Positions 1-8,395 of a DNA stretch of 64,000 bases are shown here, piece after piece. A model generated the notes under the pieces. It did no database searches, was not told the origin of the DNA, and saw only the letters and a list, made by a program, of their open reading frames with translations. Made by a program: the position numbers and the translations under genes. Source of the stretch: Akkermansia muciniphila (GTDB taxonomy: Bacteria > Verrucomicrobiota > Verrucomicrobiia > Opitutales > Opitutaceae); NCBI GenBank assembly GCA_945888375.1, contig CAMCZZ010000018.1:1-64000 (forward strand). The letters are read 5' to 3'. The first letter of the stretch is position 1. Each line of letters opens with the position of its first letter.

Positions 1-491
1 ATCAACTTGGGATCATGCACCAGTGCCTGCGCCAGACCGATACGTTGCAACATGCCCTTGGAGTAGGTCCCGACCCGCCGGTCGGCCGCGCCGGAAAGAC
101 CCACCCAGTCAATCACCTCATCCACCCGCGTCCCCAGCCTGCTCCCAGATACCCCGCACACCCGAGCATAAAACTTAACCAACTCCCGGCCGCTGAGATA
201 ACGATAAAAATACGGCGCCTCCGGCAGGTATCCGACATTCCGCCGGGCCTCCACCTGATTGGCCGGCACCCCGAACACCCGCACCTCACCCACCGTCGCT
301 TCCAGCAAGCCGAGGATGATCTTGATCGTGGTCGACTTGCCCGAACCATTCGGCCCCAGCAGACCATAGACCTGCCCCTCCGCCACCTCCAGATTCAAGG
401 CGTCCACCGCCCGGAGCTTCACCCCGCGCAGCGTAACAGAGAAATCCTTGGTCAAACCTTGTATGGATATGGCGGCAACGGGTTGGCTCAT
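1..491 (-). CDS. ABC transporter ATP-binding protein (partial, 3' end outside window)
   Basis: This is the N-terminal 163 residues of an ABC ATPase; the gene runs off the left edge. Translated from the ATG at 491, it shows Walker A GPNGSGKST (residues 46-54), LPE at the Q-loop position (89-91) and a signature-like YSKGMLQR (143-150), where the usual LSGGQ is replaced. The LPE and YSKGM variants are typical of the CcmA/NatA/Nod-type ATPases that pair with ABC-2 permeases in export or gliding systems. The Walker B and H-loop lie outside the window. The cargo cannot be told. No partner permease is seen on this side; it would be expected downstream, beyond position 1. Confidence 0.9.
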   Translation of the reverse strand, partial: MSQPVAAISIQGLTKDFSVTLRGVKLRAVDALNLEVAEGQVYGLLGPNGSGKSTTIKIILGLLEATVGEVRVFGVPANQVEARRNVGYLPEAPYFYRYLSGRELVKFYARVCGVSGSRLGTRVDEVIDWVGLSGAADRRVGTYSKGMLQRIGLAQALVHDPKL

Positions 492-557
492 CGGGTAAAC
501 AACTAGGGGTTAGGGTAAAAGAGGAAGAAAATAGACGCCAAAACCAAGCGCAAGCGC

Positions 558-836
558 TCAGCGTAAAACGAAACCTTGGAACTGCGCCACGCGGATTTGT
601 TTCCTCACTTCGACATTTCTCACGTAACCATGCATCCGGTCCTGCACCGCCGCGACAAACGCGTCCACCGCCTCCGCCGCACCCTCGACCTCCAAAAGCA
701 CCCGACCATCGGCTAAATTTTGCACAAACCCCGCCACCTCAAACTCTTTAGCTACTTGTAGAACCGCCTGGCGGAAACCCACGCCTTGCACGTGACCCGA
801 ATAAAAAACCGTGAGGTGAACGACAGAATGAGACAT
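558..836 (-). CDS. acyP: acylphosphatase
   Basis: A 92-residue protein of the usual acylphosphatase length, which hydrolyses carboxyl-phosphate bonds such as acetyl phosphate. The family signature GHVQGVGFR spans residues 14-22, giving the phosphate-binding Arg22. The catalytic Asn is N40 in the segment VQNLADGRV. I chose the ATG at 836 because family homology begins just after it; an in-frame ATG at 890 would add 18 residues without homology. It is followed by a 66-base gap before the ABC ATPase gene on the same strand and is divergent from the acidic hypothetical gene at 1008. No Shine-Dalgarno is visible. Confidence 0.93.
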   Translation of the reverse strand: MSHSVVHLTVFYSGHVQGVGFRQAVLQVAKEFEVAGFVQNLADGRVLLEVEGAAEAVDAFVAAVQDRMHGYVRNVEVRKQIRVAQFQGFVLR

Positions 837-1007
837 GAAAAATTTTCGACGCGAGTTTCTCACAAAGGGTAAAACGTTGAAGGATTTCAACCTGTATTCG
901 CCCGCCCCCCGCCACGCACCCTTCCAGACCCTTCACAGGGTTTTTCCCGTTGCGTTCCGTGCTTTGTGAAGCATGGTCAGATCAGGGTCGCCGACCCTCA
1001 AAAACCA

Positions 1008-1730
1008 ATGGGCAACACGAATTCTGAAAACCCGTCCGATAACGACTGGGAAGATCGCGGTGAACTGGTCTGGAATGAATTCGATTGGGAGCGCTATCTT
1101 CGCCAACAGGACGAGTCCGTCGCCAAGTATTTGGCTCTTTACGAGGAACTTCAGAACAAACCCGAGCGCCTGGACGAAGCCGCGAAGCAAATGGGCTGGG
1201 GCGTCGAGGAATGGACTAGCGAGGCCGTGCTGGATGGGGATGACGAGGATGAGGACGAGGACAATGACGACGAGTCATCCGAGATGGATCTCGGCGACGA
1301 ATCCGATCCTTACACCCTGCACAAAAACCCCATTTACGTCGCCACCCGCGCCTTGTTTTTGAGCTTGAAACGCAGCTGGGAACAAGTGGCCGATTCGGCC
1401 GACCGCATCCCCCAAAAACTCGCCCTGGGCTACTACGCTGCGCTGATCCGCACCGAGGACCAGGCCATGCAAGCCGTCTCCGCTCTGGATTTTGGCGACT
1501 ACGCCATGGCTATCAGCCTCTTTAAGCGCGCCTTGCGGGATTTGAATGCCACTCTAGCCGCCCTCCTCGCGGAGGAAAACGAGGCCAACCAGGCACTCGC
1601 CCACTACCGCGCGCTTGCCCTGCCCCGCCTTTTCGATCTGCGCGAAGTCTGGCTGCGCGTCATGGGCGAATGCCGCGAAGAACTGGCCCGCCCCTCCTCG
1701 GAGGAATCCGACGACGAGTCGGAAGACTAA
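1008..1730 (+). CDS. hypothetical acidic protein
   Basis: A 240-residue cytoplasmic protein that I do not recognise. It has no signal peptide or membrane segment. An N-terminal helical region (about 20-75) is followed by a strongly acidic linker (about 77-100, mostly D and E), a C-terminal alpha-helical region (about 105-225), and a second acidic tail ending SSEESDDESED. The helical part ('ALGYYAALIRTEDQAMQAVS', then 'DYAMAISLFKRAL') looks TPR-like or HEPN-like but I see no diagnostic motif. An in-frame GTG at 966 would add 14 residues; the ATG at 1008 is preferred because the acidic, hydrophilic protein begins there. It is divergent from acyP. Confidence 0.75.
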   Translation: MGNTNSENPSDNDWEDRGELVWNEFDWERYLRQQDESVAKYLALYEELQNKPERLDEAAKQMGWGVEEWTSEAVLDGDDEDEDEDNDDESSEMDLGDESDPYTLHKNPIYVATRALFLSLKRSWEQVADSADRIPQKLALGYYAALIRTEDQAMQAVSALDFGDYAMAISLFKRALRDLNATLAALLAEENEANQALAHYRALALPRLFDLREVWLRVMGECREELARPSSEESDDESED

Positions 1731-1849
1731 GACCCCGCCCGCACCCAAGCCAAGCCTCGCGGGCAAAGCACCGAACCGCCAAAAGCCTCCAGTCATGGTT
1801 CCCAGGGGGAAACCTGATCGCCTGCGTAAACCCCAAAACCCGACATGCT

Positions 1850-1869
1850 GGTTTATTCTAGGATAAACC
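1850..1869 (-). terminator. 20-bp palindrome downstream of tRNA-Val
   Basis: GGTTTATTCTAGGATAAACC is a near-perfect palindrome, with seven-base arms GGTTTAT/ATAAACC around CTAG. It lies 24 bases beyond the 3' end of tRNA-Val in the tRNA's direction of transcription. It could fold as a hairpin that ends or processes the tRNA transcript. It has no T-tract, so a terminator role is only inferred; a protein-binding palindrome is the alternative. Confidence 0.35.
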
Positions 1870-1893
1870 CTTGCCCCACTTGATTTAACAAGA

Positions 1894-1970
1894 TGGTGGA
1901 CCCTACTGGACTCGAACCAGTGACCTCTTCCATGTCAAGGAAACGCTCTAACCAACTGAGCTAAGGGTCC
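1894..1970 (-). tRNA. tRNA-Val (anticodon GAC)
   Basis: Read on the minus strand, the 5' half is GGACCCTTAGCTCAGTTGG and the 3' end is GGGTCCACCA, so the acceptor stem GGACCC/GGGTCC closes and the CCA is encoded. The D-arm is TTAGCTCAGTTGGTTAGAGCG. The anticodon loop TTGACAT, between stems TTTCC and GGAAG, gives anticodon GAC (valine). The T-arm carries the standard GGTTCGAGTCC. The length is 77 bases with CCA. It lies between the acidic hypothetical gene and recN, on the opposite strand to both. Confidence 0.97.
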
Positions 1971-2136
1971 GGCAAACTTGGGAGGTGGAGTAAGGAGCGC
2001 CCGCTGCATCCCCCGCAAGAAAAAATCTCGCAAATCTCCACGCCCCCCCCGCGAGCCCCCGGGCCGCGTCATGCCAAAAGCCGAGAAGCCGCTTGCCCCC
2101 TCCCGCCCGCGTCGCTCACTCGCCCTCATCCACGCC

Positions 2137-3798
2137 ATGCTCCAGACCCTGCGCATCCGAAACCTCGCCCTGCTGGAGGAAGTCTCCCTCGAATTCGAAG
2201 CGGGCTTCACGGTCGTCACCGGCGAGACCGGCGCCGGCAAGAGCATCCTCCTCGGCGCCCTCGGCCTGCTCGCCGGCGAACGGGCCGACAAAACCATCAT
2301 CCGCCAGGGCGCCGTCGCCTGCGAAGTCGAGGCCGCCCTGTATTTCCCCGATCCCTCTGCGATCGACGCCCTGCTAACCGAGCTTGACCTGCCGCCCTGC
2401 GAAGATGGCCAACTCCTGCTCAAACGCAGCCTGCCCCGCGAAAAAGCCCCGCGCATCACCATCAACGGCGGTCTCGCCACTCTTTCCGCCCTGCAACGCC
2501 TCGGCGAACGCTGGATCGATTTCCACCGACCGAGCGAACCCCGCCGCCTGCTGAAGGAATCATGTCAACTCGAGTTGCTCGACCTCTTCGCCCGCGACGA
2601 AGCCGAGCTCGCCGCCTACCACGCGGCCTACCAAGCTTGGCGCGAGCTCCTCGCCGAGCGCGAACGCCTGACCGGCGAAACCCGGCTCTCCCCCGAGCAA
2701 GCCGCCTTCGTCGAAGCCCAGTTGGCCAAACTAGATGCTCTCGACCTCACCGAGGAAGCCGTCGCCACCCTCGAACGCGATTTCTCCCGCCTCAACCGCG
2801 CCCAGGAACTCACCCGCCTCTGCGGCGGACTGGAAAACGGCCTCGCCGGCGAGGACGGCGTTACCTCCCGCCTCGGAGCCCTTCTCCGCGAAGCCCACCA
2901 GCTGGAACAACTCGACCCCGCCAGCCGCCCGCTGACCGAGCGGCTCCACGCCGCCAGCATCGAACTGAATGACCTCGCCGAGGAACTACGCAGCCTCGGC
3001 GGCGAGTATCACTTCGATCCCGAACAGGCCGAGCTTGTTTCCCAATCAATGTCCGCCTGGCTCGACGCCAAACGCCGCCACGGCCCGGATGTCGCCGCCG
3101 TGGCCAGCGCCCGTGATGAACTCAGGCGCCGCTTGGAAATTCAGGGCGACCTCGAAGGCACCCTCGCCCGTCTCGATACGCGTATCGCCGCCGCCGAGAC
3201 CACCGCCCGCACTGCCGCCCGGCCCCTGCGGGCCGCCCGCACCAAAGGCGCCGAAGCCCTCGCCCAGGCCGGAGCCGCCGGCATCGCCCGCCTCGGCTTC
3301 AAGAAAGCCGAGTTCCTCGTGCGCCTCCTCCCACTCGGCGACCTCGGCCCCCAAGGTGATTGCGCCGTCGAGTTCCTCTTCTCCCCCAACGTCGGCGAGG
3401 CCCCCCTGCCCCTCTCCCGCATCGCCTCCAGCGGCGAACTCGCCCGCGTCATGCTCGCCCTGAAAACCGTGCTGGCCGACCTCGATGGCGTGCCCGTGCT
3501 GGTCTTCGACGAGGTCGATGCCAATGTCGGAGGAGAAATCGGCCGCGTGGTCGGCGAACAAATGGCCGGCATCGCCCGCGGCCACCAGGTCCTCTGCGTC
3601 ACTCACCTGCCTCAAGTCGCCGGCCTCGGCGATAACCACCTGCTGGTGGAAAAAGACCAGTCCGGCGAACGTGCCGTGGTGCGCATCGCCCCCATCCACG
3701 GCGAACGCGCCACCCGCATCGGCGAACTGGCCCGCATGCTCGGCGACCGCCACGCCAAGAGCGCCCGTCACCACGCGGAAGAGTTGCTCAAGTCCTGA
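2137..3798 (+). CDS. recN: DNA repair protein RecN
   Basis: A 553-residue SMC-like ATPase of double-strand-break repair, the same length as typical RecN. The start MLQTLRIRNLALLEEVSLEF is the canonical RecN N-terminus, which fixes the ATG at 2137 although the frame stays open upstream. Walker A GETGAGKS is at residues 29-36. A long coiled-coil region occupies the middle (about 190-370). The C-terminal half has the ABC-type signature region (ASSGELARVMLAL) and Walker B VLVFDEVD at about 454-461, followed by ANVGGEIG. It stands alone, between tRNA-Val and the AraC-led pectin locus. I see no LexA box that I can defend. Confidence 0.96.
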   Translation: MLQTLRIRNLALLEEVSLEFEAGFTVVTGETGAGKSILLGALGLLAGERADKTIIRQGAVACEVEAALYFPDPSAIDALLTELDLPPCEDGQLLLKRSLPREKAPRITINGGLATLSALQRLGERWIDFHRPSEPRRLLKESCQLELLDLFARDEAELAAYHAAYQAWRELLAERERLTGETRLSPEQAAFVEAQLAKLDALDLTEEAVATLERDFSRLNRAQELTRLCGGLENGLAGEDGVTSRLGALLREAHQLEQLDPASRPLTERLHAASIELNDLAEELRSLGGEYHFDPEQAELVSQSMSAWLDAKRRHGPDVAAVASARDELRRRLEIQGDLEGTLARLDTRIAAAETTARTAARPLRAARTKGAEALAQAGAAGIARLGFKKAEFLVRLLPLGDLGPQGDCAVEFLFSPNVGEAPLPLSRIASSGELARVMLALKTVLADLDGVPVLVFDEVDANVGGEIGRVVGEQMAGIARGHQVLCVTHLPQVAGLGDNHLLVEKDQSGERAVVRIAPIHGERATRIGELARMLGDRHAKSARHHAEELLKS

Positions 3799-3997
3799 GC
3801 CAGATAACCCCCAGTCAGGCTCGGAGCACCTTGCCTGCCTCGCTTGGAGACTTGCTTTATCCTCCTGTTCTTTTGCCTAAACCCGGTGAAAAAGAGGGCG
3901 GACTGAGAGCGAAAACCGGCAGTTATTCGCCGAGCCCTCCCCTTTGGCCATTCCTCCTAGACCCCCGCCTTTCCTTGCGCATGGTCAGAGCCACCCC

Positions 3998-4903
3998 ATG
4001 CCCCCCATTGAATCAACCCTTCTTTACATTGCCCGCCTCGGTATAGGTTGGGAACATGAAAAAGGCTTCGTCATAGACCGTCCCGGAACCGGCGATTTCC
4101 TCTTCATCCACTTCACCAAAGCCGCCATCGTCACACTTGAAAACGGACCGGTCCACGCCCCGGCCAACAGCTGCATCCTCTTCACGCCAGACCATCATCA
4201 AAGCTACCATGGCGACGGCTGCGGGCTTTCGGACAACTGGATTCATTTCCTGGGCGACTCCGCCGAGACCCTCGCCCGACACCACGCCATCCCGCTCAAC
4301 CAAGTTTTCCGTCTCGCGCAGGCCGGATTTGTCCCGGCTTTGATCAACGAGATGCGGACCGAGATCCACCGCAAAGACCCTCACTACGGAGAGATGATCG
4401 ACCTGCTGCTCCGGCAGCTGTTCCTGCAACTCCAACGCCATATCGAACTCGCCGACCGCAAACGCCTGAGCGGTCGGCAGGCCGAGTTGGCCGTGCTGAT
4501 CGGGGAACTCCAGACCCGCGTCCTGGGCAATCTGGATCACCCTTGGACCATCGAGGAAATGGCCCGGGAAATTCACCTCAGCCGCTCGCGGTTTATGGGA
4601 CTCTACCGGGAGTTCTACGACATTTCTCCGATTGAAGATCTGATCCGCGCCCGCATTAAACACGCCCAGTGGCTGCTCACTGCGACCACGCTTTCCGTCG
4701 GTCAGGTCGCAGACGAATGCGGCTTCGGCAGCCTCTACCATTTCAGCCGGCTCTTCAAGAAACGCGTCGGCTCTTCCCCCTCCGAATTCGCCTCAAAATT
4801 CGGCAAGGCCACCTCCCTGAGTTGGGGCCGCAACGAAACCATCGCCGACCGCGAAACCACCTCCCATTTCATGCCTCACTTGAAACGCCCCGCCAGTCGC
4901 TAA
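3998..4903 (+). CDS. AraC-family transcriptional regulator of the pectin locus
   Basis: A 301-residue regulator with an N-terminal cupin-like sensing domain (about 10-150; SCILFTPDHHQSYHG) and a C-terminal double helix-turn-helix (about 180-265), with WTIEEMAREIHLSRSRF as the first HTH and VGQVADECGFGSLYHFSRLF as the second. The cupin-plus-HTH form is typical of carbohydrate-responsive AraC activators such as RhaS, MelR and XylR types. It lies 21 bases before a GH43 gene and heads a 25-kb one-directional run of glycosidase genes, so it is the likely local activator; that role is inferred. An in-frame ATG at 3944 would add 18 unlikely residues. Confidence 0.9.
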   Translation: MPPIESTLLYIARLGIGWEHEKGFVIDRPGTGDFLFIHFTKAAIVTLENGPVHAPANSCILFTPDHHQSYHGDGCGLSDNWIHFLGDSAETLARHHAIPLNQVFRLAQAGFVPALINEMRTEIHRKDPHYGEMIDLLLRQLFLQLQRHIELADRKRLSGRQAELAVLIGELQTRVLGNLDHPWTIEEMAREIHLSRSRFMGLYREFYDISPIEDLIRARIKHAQWLLTATTLSVGQVADECGFGSLYHFSRLFKKRVGSSPSEFASKFGKATSLSWGRNETIADRETTSHFMPHLKRPASR

Positions 4904-4924
4904 CCCCCTCCCTCCCCCGCCACC

Positions 4925-5956
4925 ATGCGCAGCCCCTTGCCCCGCCTCGCCCTCCTCAGCCTTCCCTTTCTCGTAAACGCCTTGGCCTCTCCTCTCTTCT
5001 CCAGCGAAACCACCCAAGCTGCCCCCGCCAGCACCACTTGGAGCAATCCACTCGTGCGCCAACGCGCCGACCCTTGGGTCTGTCGCGCCGAGGACGGCCG
5101 CTACCTCTTCACCGCCACCGTGCCCGCATACGACCGCATCGAGTTAAGCCGGGCCGATACCCTCGGCGAACTCGGCGCCGCCAAACCCGTCGTGATCTGG
5201 CGCAAACCCGCCTCCGGCCCCGCCAGCCACCACATCTGGGCTCCCGAGCTCCACCAAATCGACGGCAAATGGTATGTCTACTTCGCCGCCGGCCGCGCCG
5301 ATGACATCTGGGCCATCCGCATCTACGTGCTCGAGTGCGCCACCGCCGATCCTCTCTCAGGCCCTTGGGTTGAAAAGGGCCGCCTCACGACCCATCTCGA
5401 CACCTTCTCCCTTGATGCCACCACATTCGCGCACCGCGGGGTGCGCTACCTCGTGTGGGCCCAGCACGACCCTGCCATCGGCGGCAATACCAGCCTCTTC
5501 CTCGCCCCCCTCGCCAACCCCTGGACCCTCGGCGGCAAGCCCGTGCGTTTGTCCAAGCCAGACCTACCGTGGGAAACCATCGGCTTTCGCGTGAACGAAG
5601 GCCCCGCTATCCTCGTCCGCCACGGCCGTGTCTGGCTCGCCTACTCCGCCAGCGCCACCGACGCGAATTACTGCATGGGCCTCCTGTCCGCGGACGAAAA
5701 CGCCGACCTGACGGACCCTGCCTCTTGGAAAAAGTCCCCCGCTCCCGTGCTCGCGTCCTCGGAGTCCGCCCGCGTCTTCGGCCCCGGCCACAACAGCTTC
5801 ACCACCCTCCCCGACGGACGTGACGTGCTCGTGTATCACGCCCGTGACTACCGCGACATCGTCGGCGACCCCCTGAACAACCCCGACCGCCACACCCGCG
5901 CCTCCGTGCTCTCGTGGCGCCCCGATGGCACGCCCGCCTTTGAGTTCGGCCCCTAA
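4925..5956 (+). CDS. secreted GH43 family glycosidase (arabinosidase/arabinanase type)
   Basis: A 343-residue five-bladed propeller enzyme with a cleavable signal peptide (about 1-22). The GH43 catalytic triad can be placed: Asp49 in RADPWV (base), an Asp near 164 in FSLDATTF (pKa modulator) and Glu near 225 in VNEGPA (acid). HHIWAPELHQ (about 102-111) is the family's blade motif. GH43 enzymes of this length usually remove alpha-L-arabinofuranosyl or xylosyl residues; the neighbouring GH51 and GH127 genes favour arabinan. The exact specificity and subfamily cannot be settled from motifs. Confidence 0.9.
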   Translation: MRSPLPRLALLSLPFLVNALASPLFSSETTQAAPASTTWSNPLVRQRADPWVCRAEDGRYLFTATVPAYDRIELSRADTLGELGAAKPVVIWRKPASGPASHHIWAPELHQIDGKWYVYFAAGRADDIWAIRIYVLECATADPLSGPWVEKGRLTTHLDTFSLDATTFAHRGVRYLVWAQHDPAIGGNTSLFLAPLANPWTLGGKPVRLSKPDLPWETIGFRVNEGPAILVRHGRVWLAYSASATDANYCMGLLSADENADLTDPASWKKSPAPVLASSESARVFGPGHNSFTTLPDGRDVLVYHARDYRDIVGDPLNNPDRHTRASVLSWRPDGTPAFEFGP

Positions 5957-5995
5957 GTGTTTGGCTGACTATCCCAGCCACTGCGCGCCACCCCG

Positions 5996-6372
5996 ATGAA
6001 CCTTGTCCGAGGAAGCGCTGCCCTCTGGATGCTGTTCCTTTTGCCCGCCGGTCACCTCTCGGCTGAGGCCGCGCCCGCGCCCGGTTATCTGGACTGGCAC
6101 GACGGCCGGCAACACCGCCTAGCCTTCGCCGCCGCCCACAACGCGGTCCTGCGCGTCCACCTCGACGATGCGTTGCTCGGCGAAAAACGGGGCTTCAACT
6201 CGGAAAACGCCCTCGCCCGCGCCGGCTTGCCCGGCCGGTGTTCGACCTGGGACCAGACCTTCCCCGCGCGCCTGCTCCCTCCGGGCCGCACGAACTCACC
6301 CTTGAGCAAACCGCCGGCGGAGCCCCGTTCTAAAACGTGATGTATGACTGCCTGCGCCTCGAAACGCCGTAA
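5996..6372 (+). pseudogene. remnant of a secreted PL4-type rhamnogalacturonan lyase (C-terminal domain)
   Basis: An intact signal peptide (MNLVRGSAALWMLFLLPAGHLSAEA) leads straight into sequence like the C-terminal carbohydrate-binding domain of rhamnogalacturonan lyases: LRVHLDD, then GFNSENALARAGLPGR and FPARLLPPGR. After about 6288 the match moves to the next frame, HELTLEQTAGGAPF, which looks like loss of one base. An in-frame TAA at 6332 then interrupts the family's terminal NVMYDCLRLETP, which ends at TAA 6370. The catalytic domain that should lie between the signal peptide and this tail is absent. I read this as an internally deleted, frameshifted and stopped gene. The open frame to 6340 could still be translated as a 114-residue secreted peptide. 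Confidence 0.75.
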
Positions 6373-6394
6373 CCCTCGTCCCTCGCTTTCTCCC

Positions 6395-8395
6395 ATGCAT
6401 ACCCCGCTCTGCCGTCCATTGCACCTCGCATTTCTTTTCCTGCTAACCCTTCCTGCTGCGGCGGAGTTACCCGCCATATCCACCCTCACCCTCACGGTGG
6501 ATGCCAACGCGCCAGGCAAACCGATCAGCACCGATCTCGTCGGAGTTTTTTTCGAGGACATCAACTACTCCGCCGACGGAGGCCTCTACGCCGAGCTGAT
6601 CCAGAACCGCTCCTTCGAATACTCCCCGCTGGCGCGGCGCGAATGGACCAATTTTACCGCGTGGGAACTGGCCCCGCGAGGCGGGCGAGGCGAACTCGAT
6701 GTGGACGGCGCCTTCCCGCTGCACCCGAACAATCCCCACTACGCCGTGCTCTCGGTGCGTGATGCGGGCGAGGTTGCCCTGATCAACGATGGTTTCGACG
6801 GCATCACCCTGCGCGCCGGCGAAAACTACCGGCTGTCGTTCTTCGCCCGGCGCCTGTATGCCGGTGGCCGCTGGGACGGGCAAAAGTCGGCCTCCCCGCT
6901 TCCCCTCCTCGCCCGCCTCGAAACCCGCGACGGCACCATCCTCGCCGAACAGACTTTCTCCATCAACGGGGATATCTGGGTGAAGTTGTCCGCCACCCTC
7001 ACCCCGACCGCCGACGCCCCTGCCGCCCGACTCGTGCTGATCGCTCGCGAACGAGGCGGCCTCGCGCTTGACGAAGTTTCGCTTTTCCCCGCCAAAACAT
7101 TTCGTGATCGCCCCAACGGCCTCCGCGCCGATCTCGCCCAGACCATCGCCGACCTCCGGCCCCGTTTCATCCGTTTTCCCGGCGGCTGCCTGGTCCACGG
7201 CGACGGCATCCCGAATTTCTATCGCTGGCAGGACACCATCGGCCCCGTGGAGCAACGCCGCCAACAACCCAACCTCTGGGGCTACCACCAGACCGTCGGC
7301 CTCGGCTATTTCGAGTATTTCCAATTCTGCGAAGACATCGGCGCCCACCCCCTGCCCGTCGTGCCTGCCGGCGTAAGTTGCCAAAACTCCGGCCACACCG
7401 GCGGCACCGGACAACAATGCCTGCCCCTCGCCGAGATGGACGCCTACATCCAGGACGTGCTCGACTTGATCGAGTGGGCCAACGGCCCCGCCACCTCGAC
7501 CTGGGGCGCGAAACGCGCCGCCGCCGGCCACCCCGCGCCCTTCGGGCTGAAATACCTCGGCGTGGGCAACGAGGACAACATCACGCCCGGCTTCCGTGAA
7601 CGCTTCGAGTTGATCCAGCGCGCCGTCCAAACCCGCCACCCCGGGATCGTCGTGATCGGCACCGTGGGTCCCGCTCCCGACGGCGAGGACTTCGAGCGCG
7701 GTTGGCGCCTGGCCGACGAACTGCGCGTGCCCATGATCGACGAACACTATTACAAAACGCCCAGCTGGTTCTGGGACAACCTCGCGCGCTACGACGCCTA
7801 CGACCGGTCCCGCGCCAAGGTCTACGCCGGTGAATACGCCGCCCACGACGACAAGCGCCGCTCCACCCTCCGCGCCGCCCTCGCCGAGGCCGCCCATCTC
7901 ACCGCCCTTGAGCGCAACGGCGACGTCGTCACTCTCGCCTCCTACGCCCCGCTCCTCGCCAAACGCGGTCATACCCAATGGAGCCCCGACCTCATTTACT
8001 TCGACAACTCAAACGTCTACCCGACGCTGAGCTATGAAGTGCAACGCCTGTTCGGAAACAACGCGGTCGCGACCATCCTGCCCTCCACCTTGCACGGTAT
8101 CCCGCTTGATCTGGCGTTTTCCACCGCCCGCGACACCACCGGCGATCTCATCCTGAAGCTGGTCAACGGCGCCTCCACTCCGCGCTCGTTGCGCATAGAA
8201 TTGGCCGGCTTTACCCGCACCTCCGCCCCGGCCACCCTAGCCGTGCTCGCGCACCCCGACGCCAACATCGTCAACGAGGATGGCCGCCCGCCCGCCGCCA
8301 CCACCCGCACCGAAACCATCGCTGTTTCACCCGCCTTCGAACACGATTTGCCCGCCCACTCACTCTCCATCATCCGTATCCCCCACACCCCGTGA
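6395..8395 (+). CDS. secreted alpha-L-arabinofuranosidase, GH51
   Basis: A 666-residue enzyme with a signal peptide (MHTPLCRPLHLAFLFLLTLPAAA). It carries the GH51 N-terminal signature GVFFEDINYSADGGLYAELI, a carbohydrate-binding-like region (about 115-220) and the (beta/alpha)8 barrel. Glu393 in GVGNEDN is the acid/base and Glu480 in YAGEYAA the nucleophile. FIRFPGGCLVHG is another family motif. It releases terminal alpha-L-arabinofuranose from arabinan or arabinogalactan. The start at 6395 is chosen because the signal peptide begins there; the frame is open from 6344. Its stop overlaps the start of the GH35 gene (GTGA), which indicates co-translation. Confidence 0.95.
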   Translation: MHTPLCRPLHLAFLFLLTLPAAAELPAISTLTLTVDANAPGKPISTDLVGVFFEDINYSADGGLYAELIQNRSFEYSPLARREWTNFTAWELAPRGGRGELDVDGAFPLHPNNPHYAVLSVRDAGEVALINDGFDGITLRAGENYRLSFFARRLYAGGRWDGQKSASPLPLLARLETRDGTILAEQTFSINGDIWVKLSATLTPTADAPAARLVLIARERGGLALDEVSLFPAKTFRDRPNGLRADLAQTIADLRPRFIRFPGGCLVHGDGIPNFYRWQDTIGPVEQRRQQPNLWGYHQTVGLGYFEYFQFCEDIGAHPLPVVPAGVSCQNSGHTGGTGQQCLPLAEMDAYIQDVLDLIEWANGPATSTWGAKRAAAGHPAPFGLKYLGVGNEDNITPGFRERFELIQRAVQTRHPGIVVIGTVGPAPDGEDFERGWRLADELRVPMIDEHYYKTPSWFWDNLARYDAYDRSRAKVYAGEYAAHDDKRRSTLRAALAEAAHLTALERNGDVVTLASYAPLLAKRGHTQWSPDLIYFDNSNVYPTLSYEVQRLFGNNAVATILPSTLHGIPLDLAFSTARDTTGDLILKLVNGASTPRSLRIELAGFTRTSAPATLAVLAHPDANIVNEDGRPPAATTRTETIAVSPAFEHDLPAHSLSIIRIPHTP

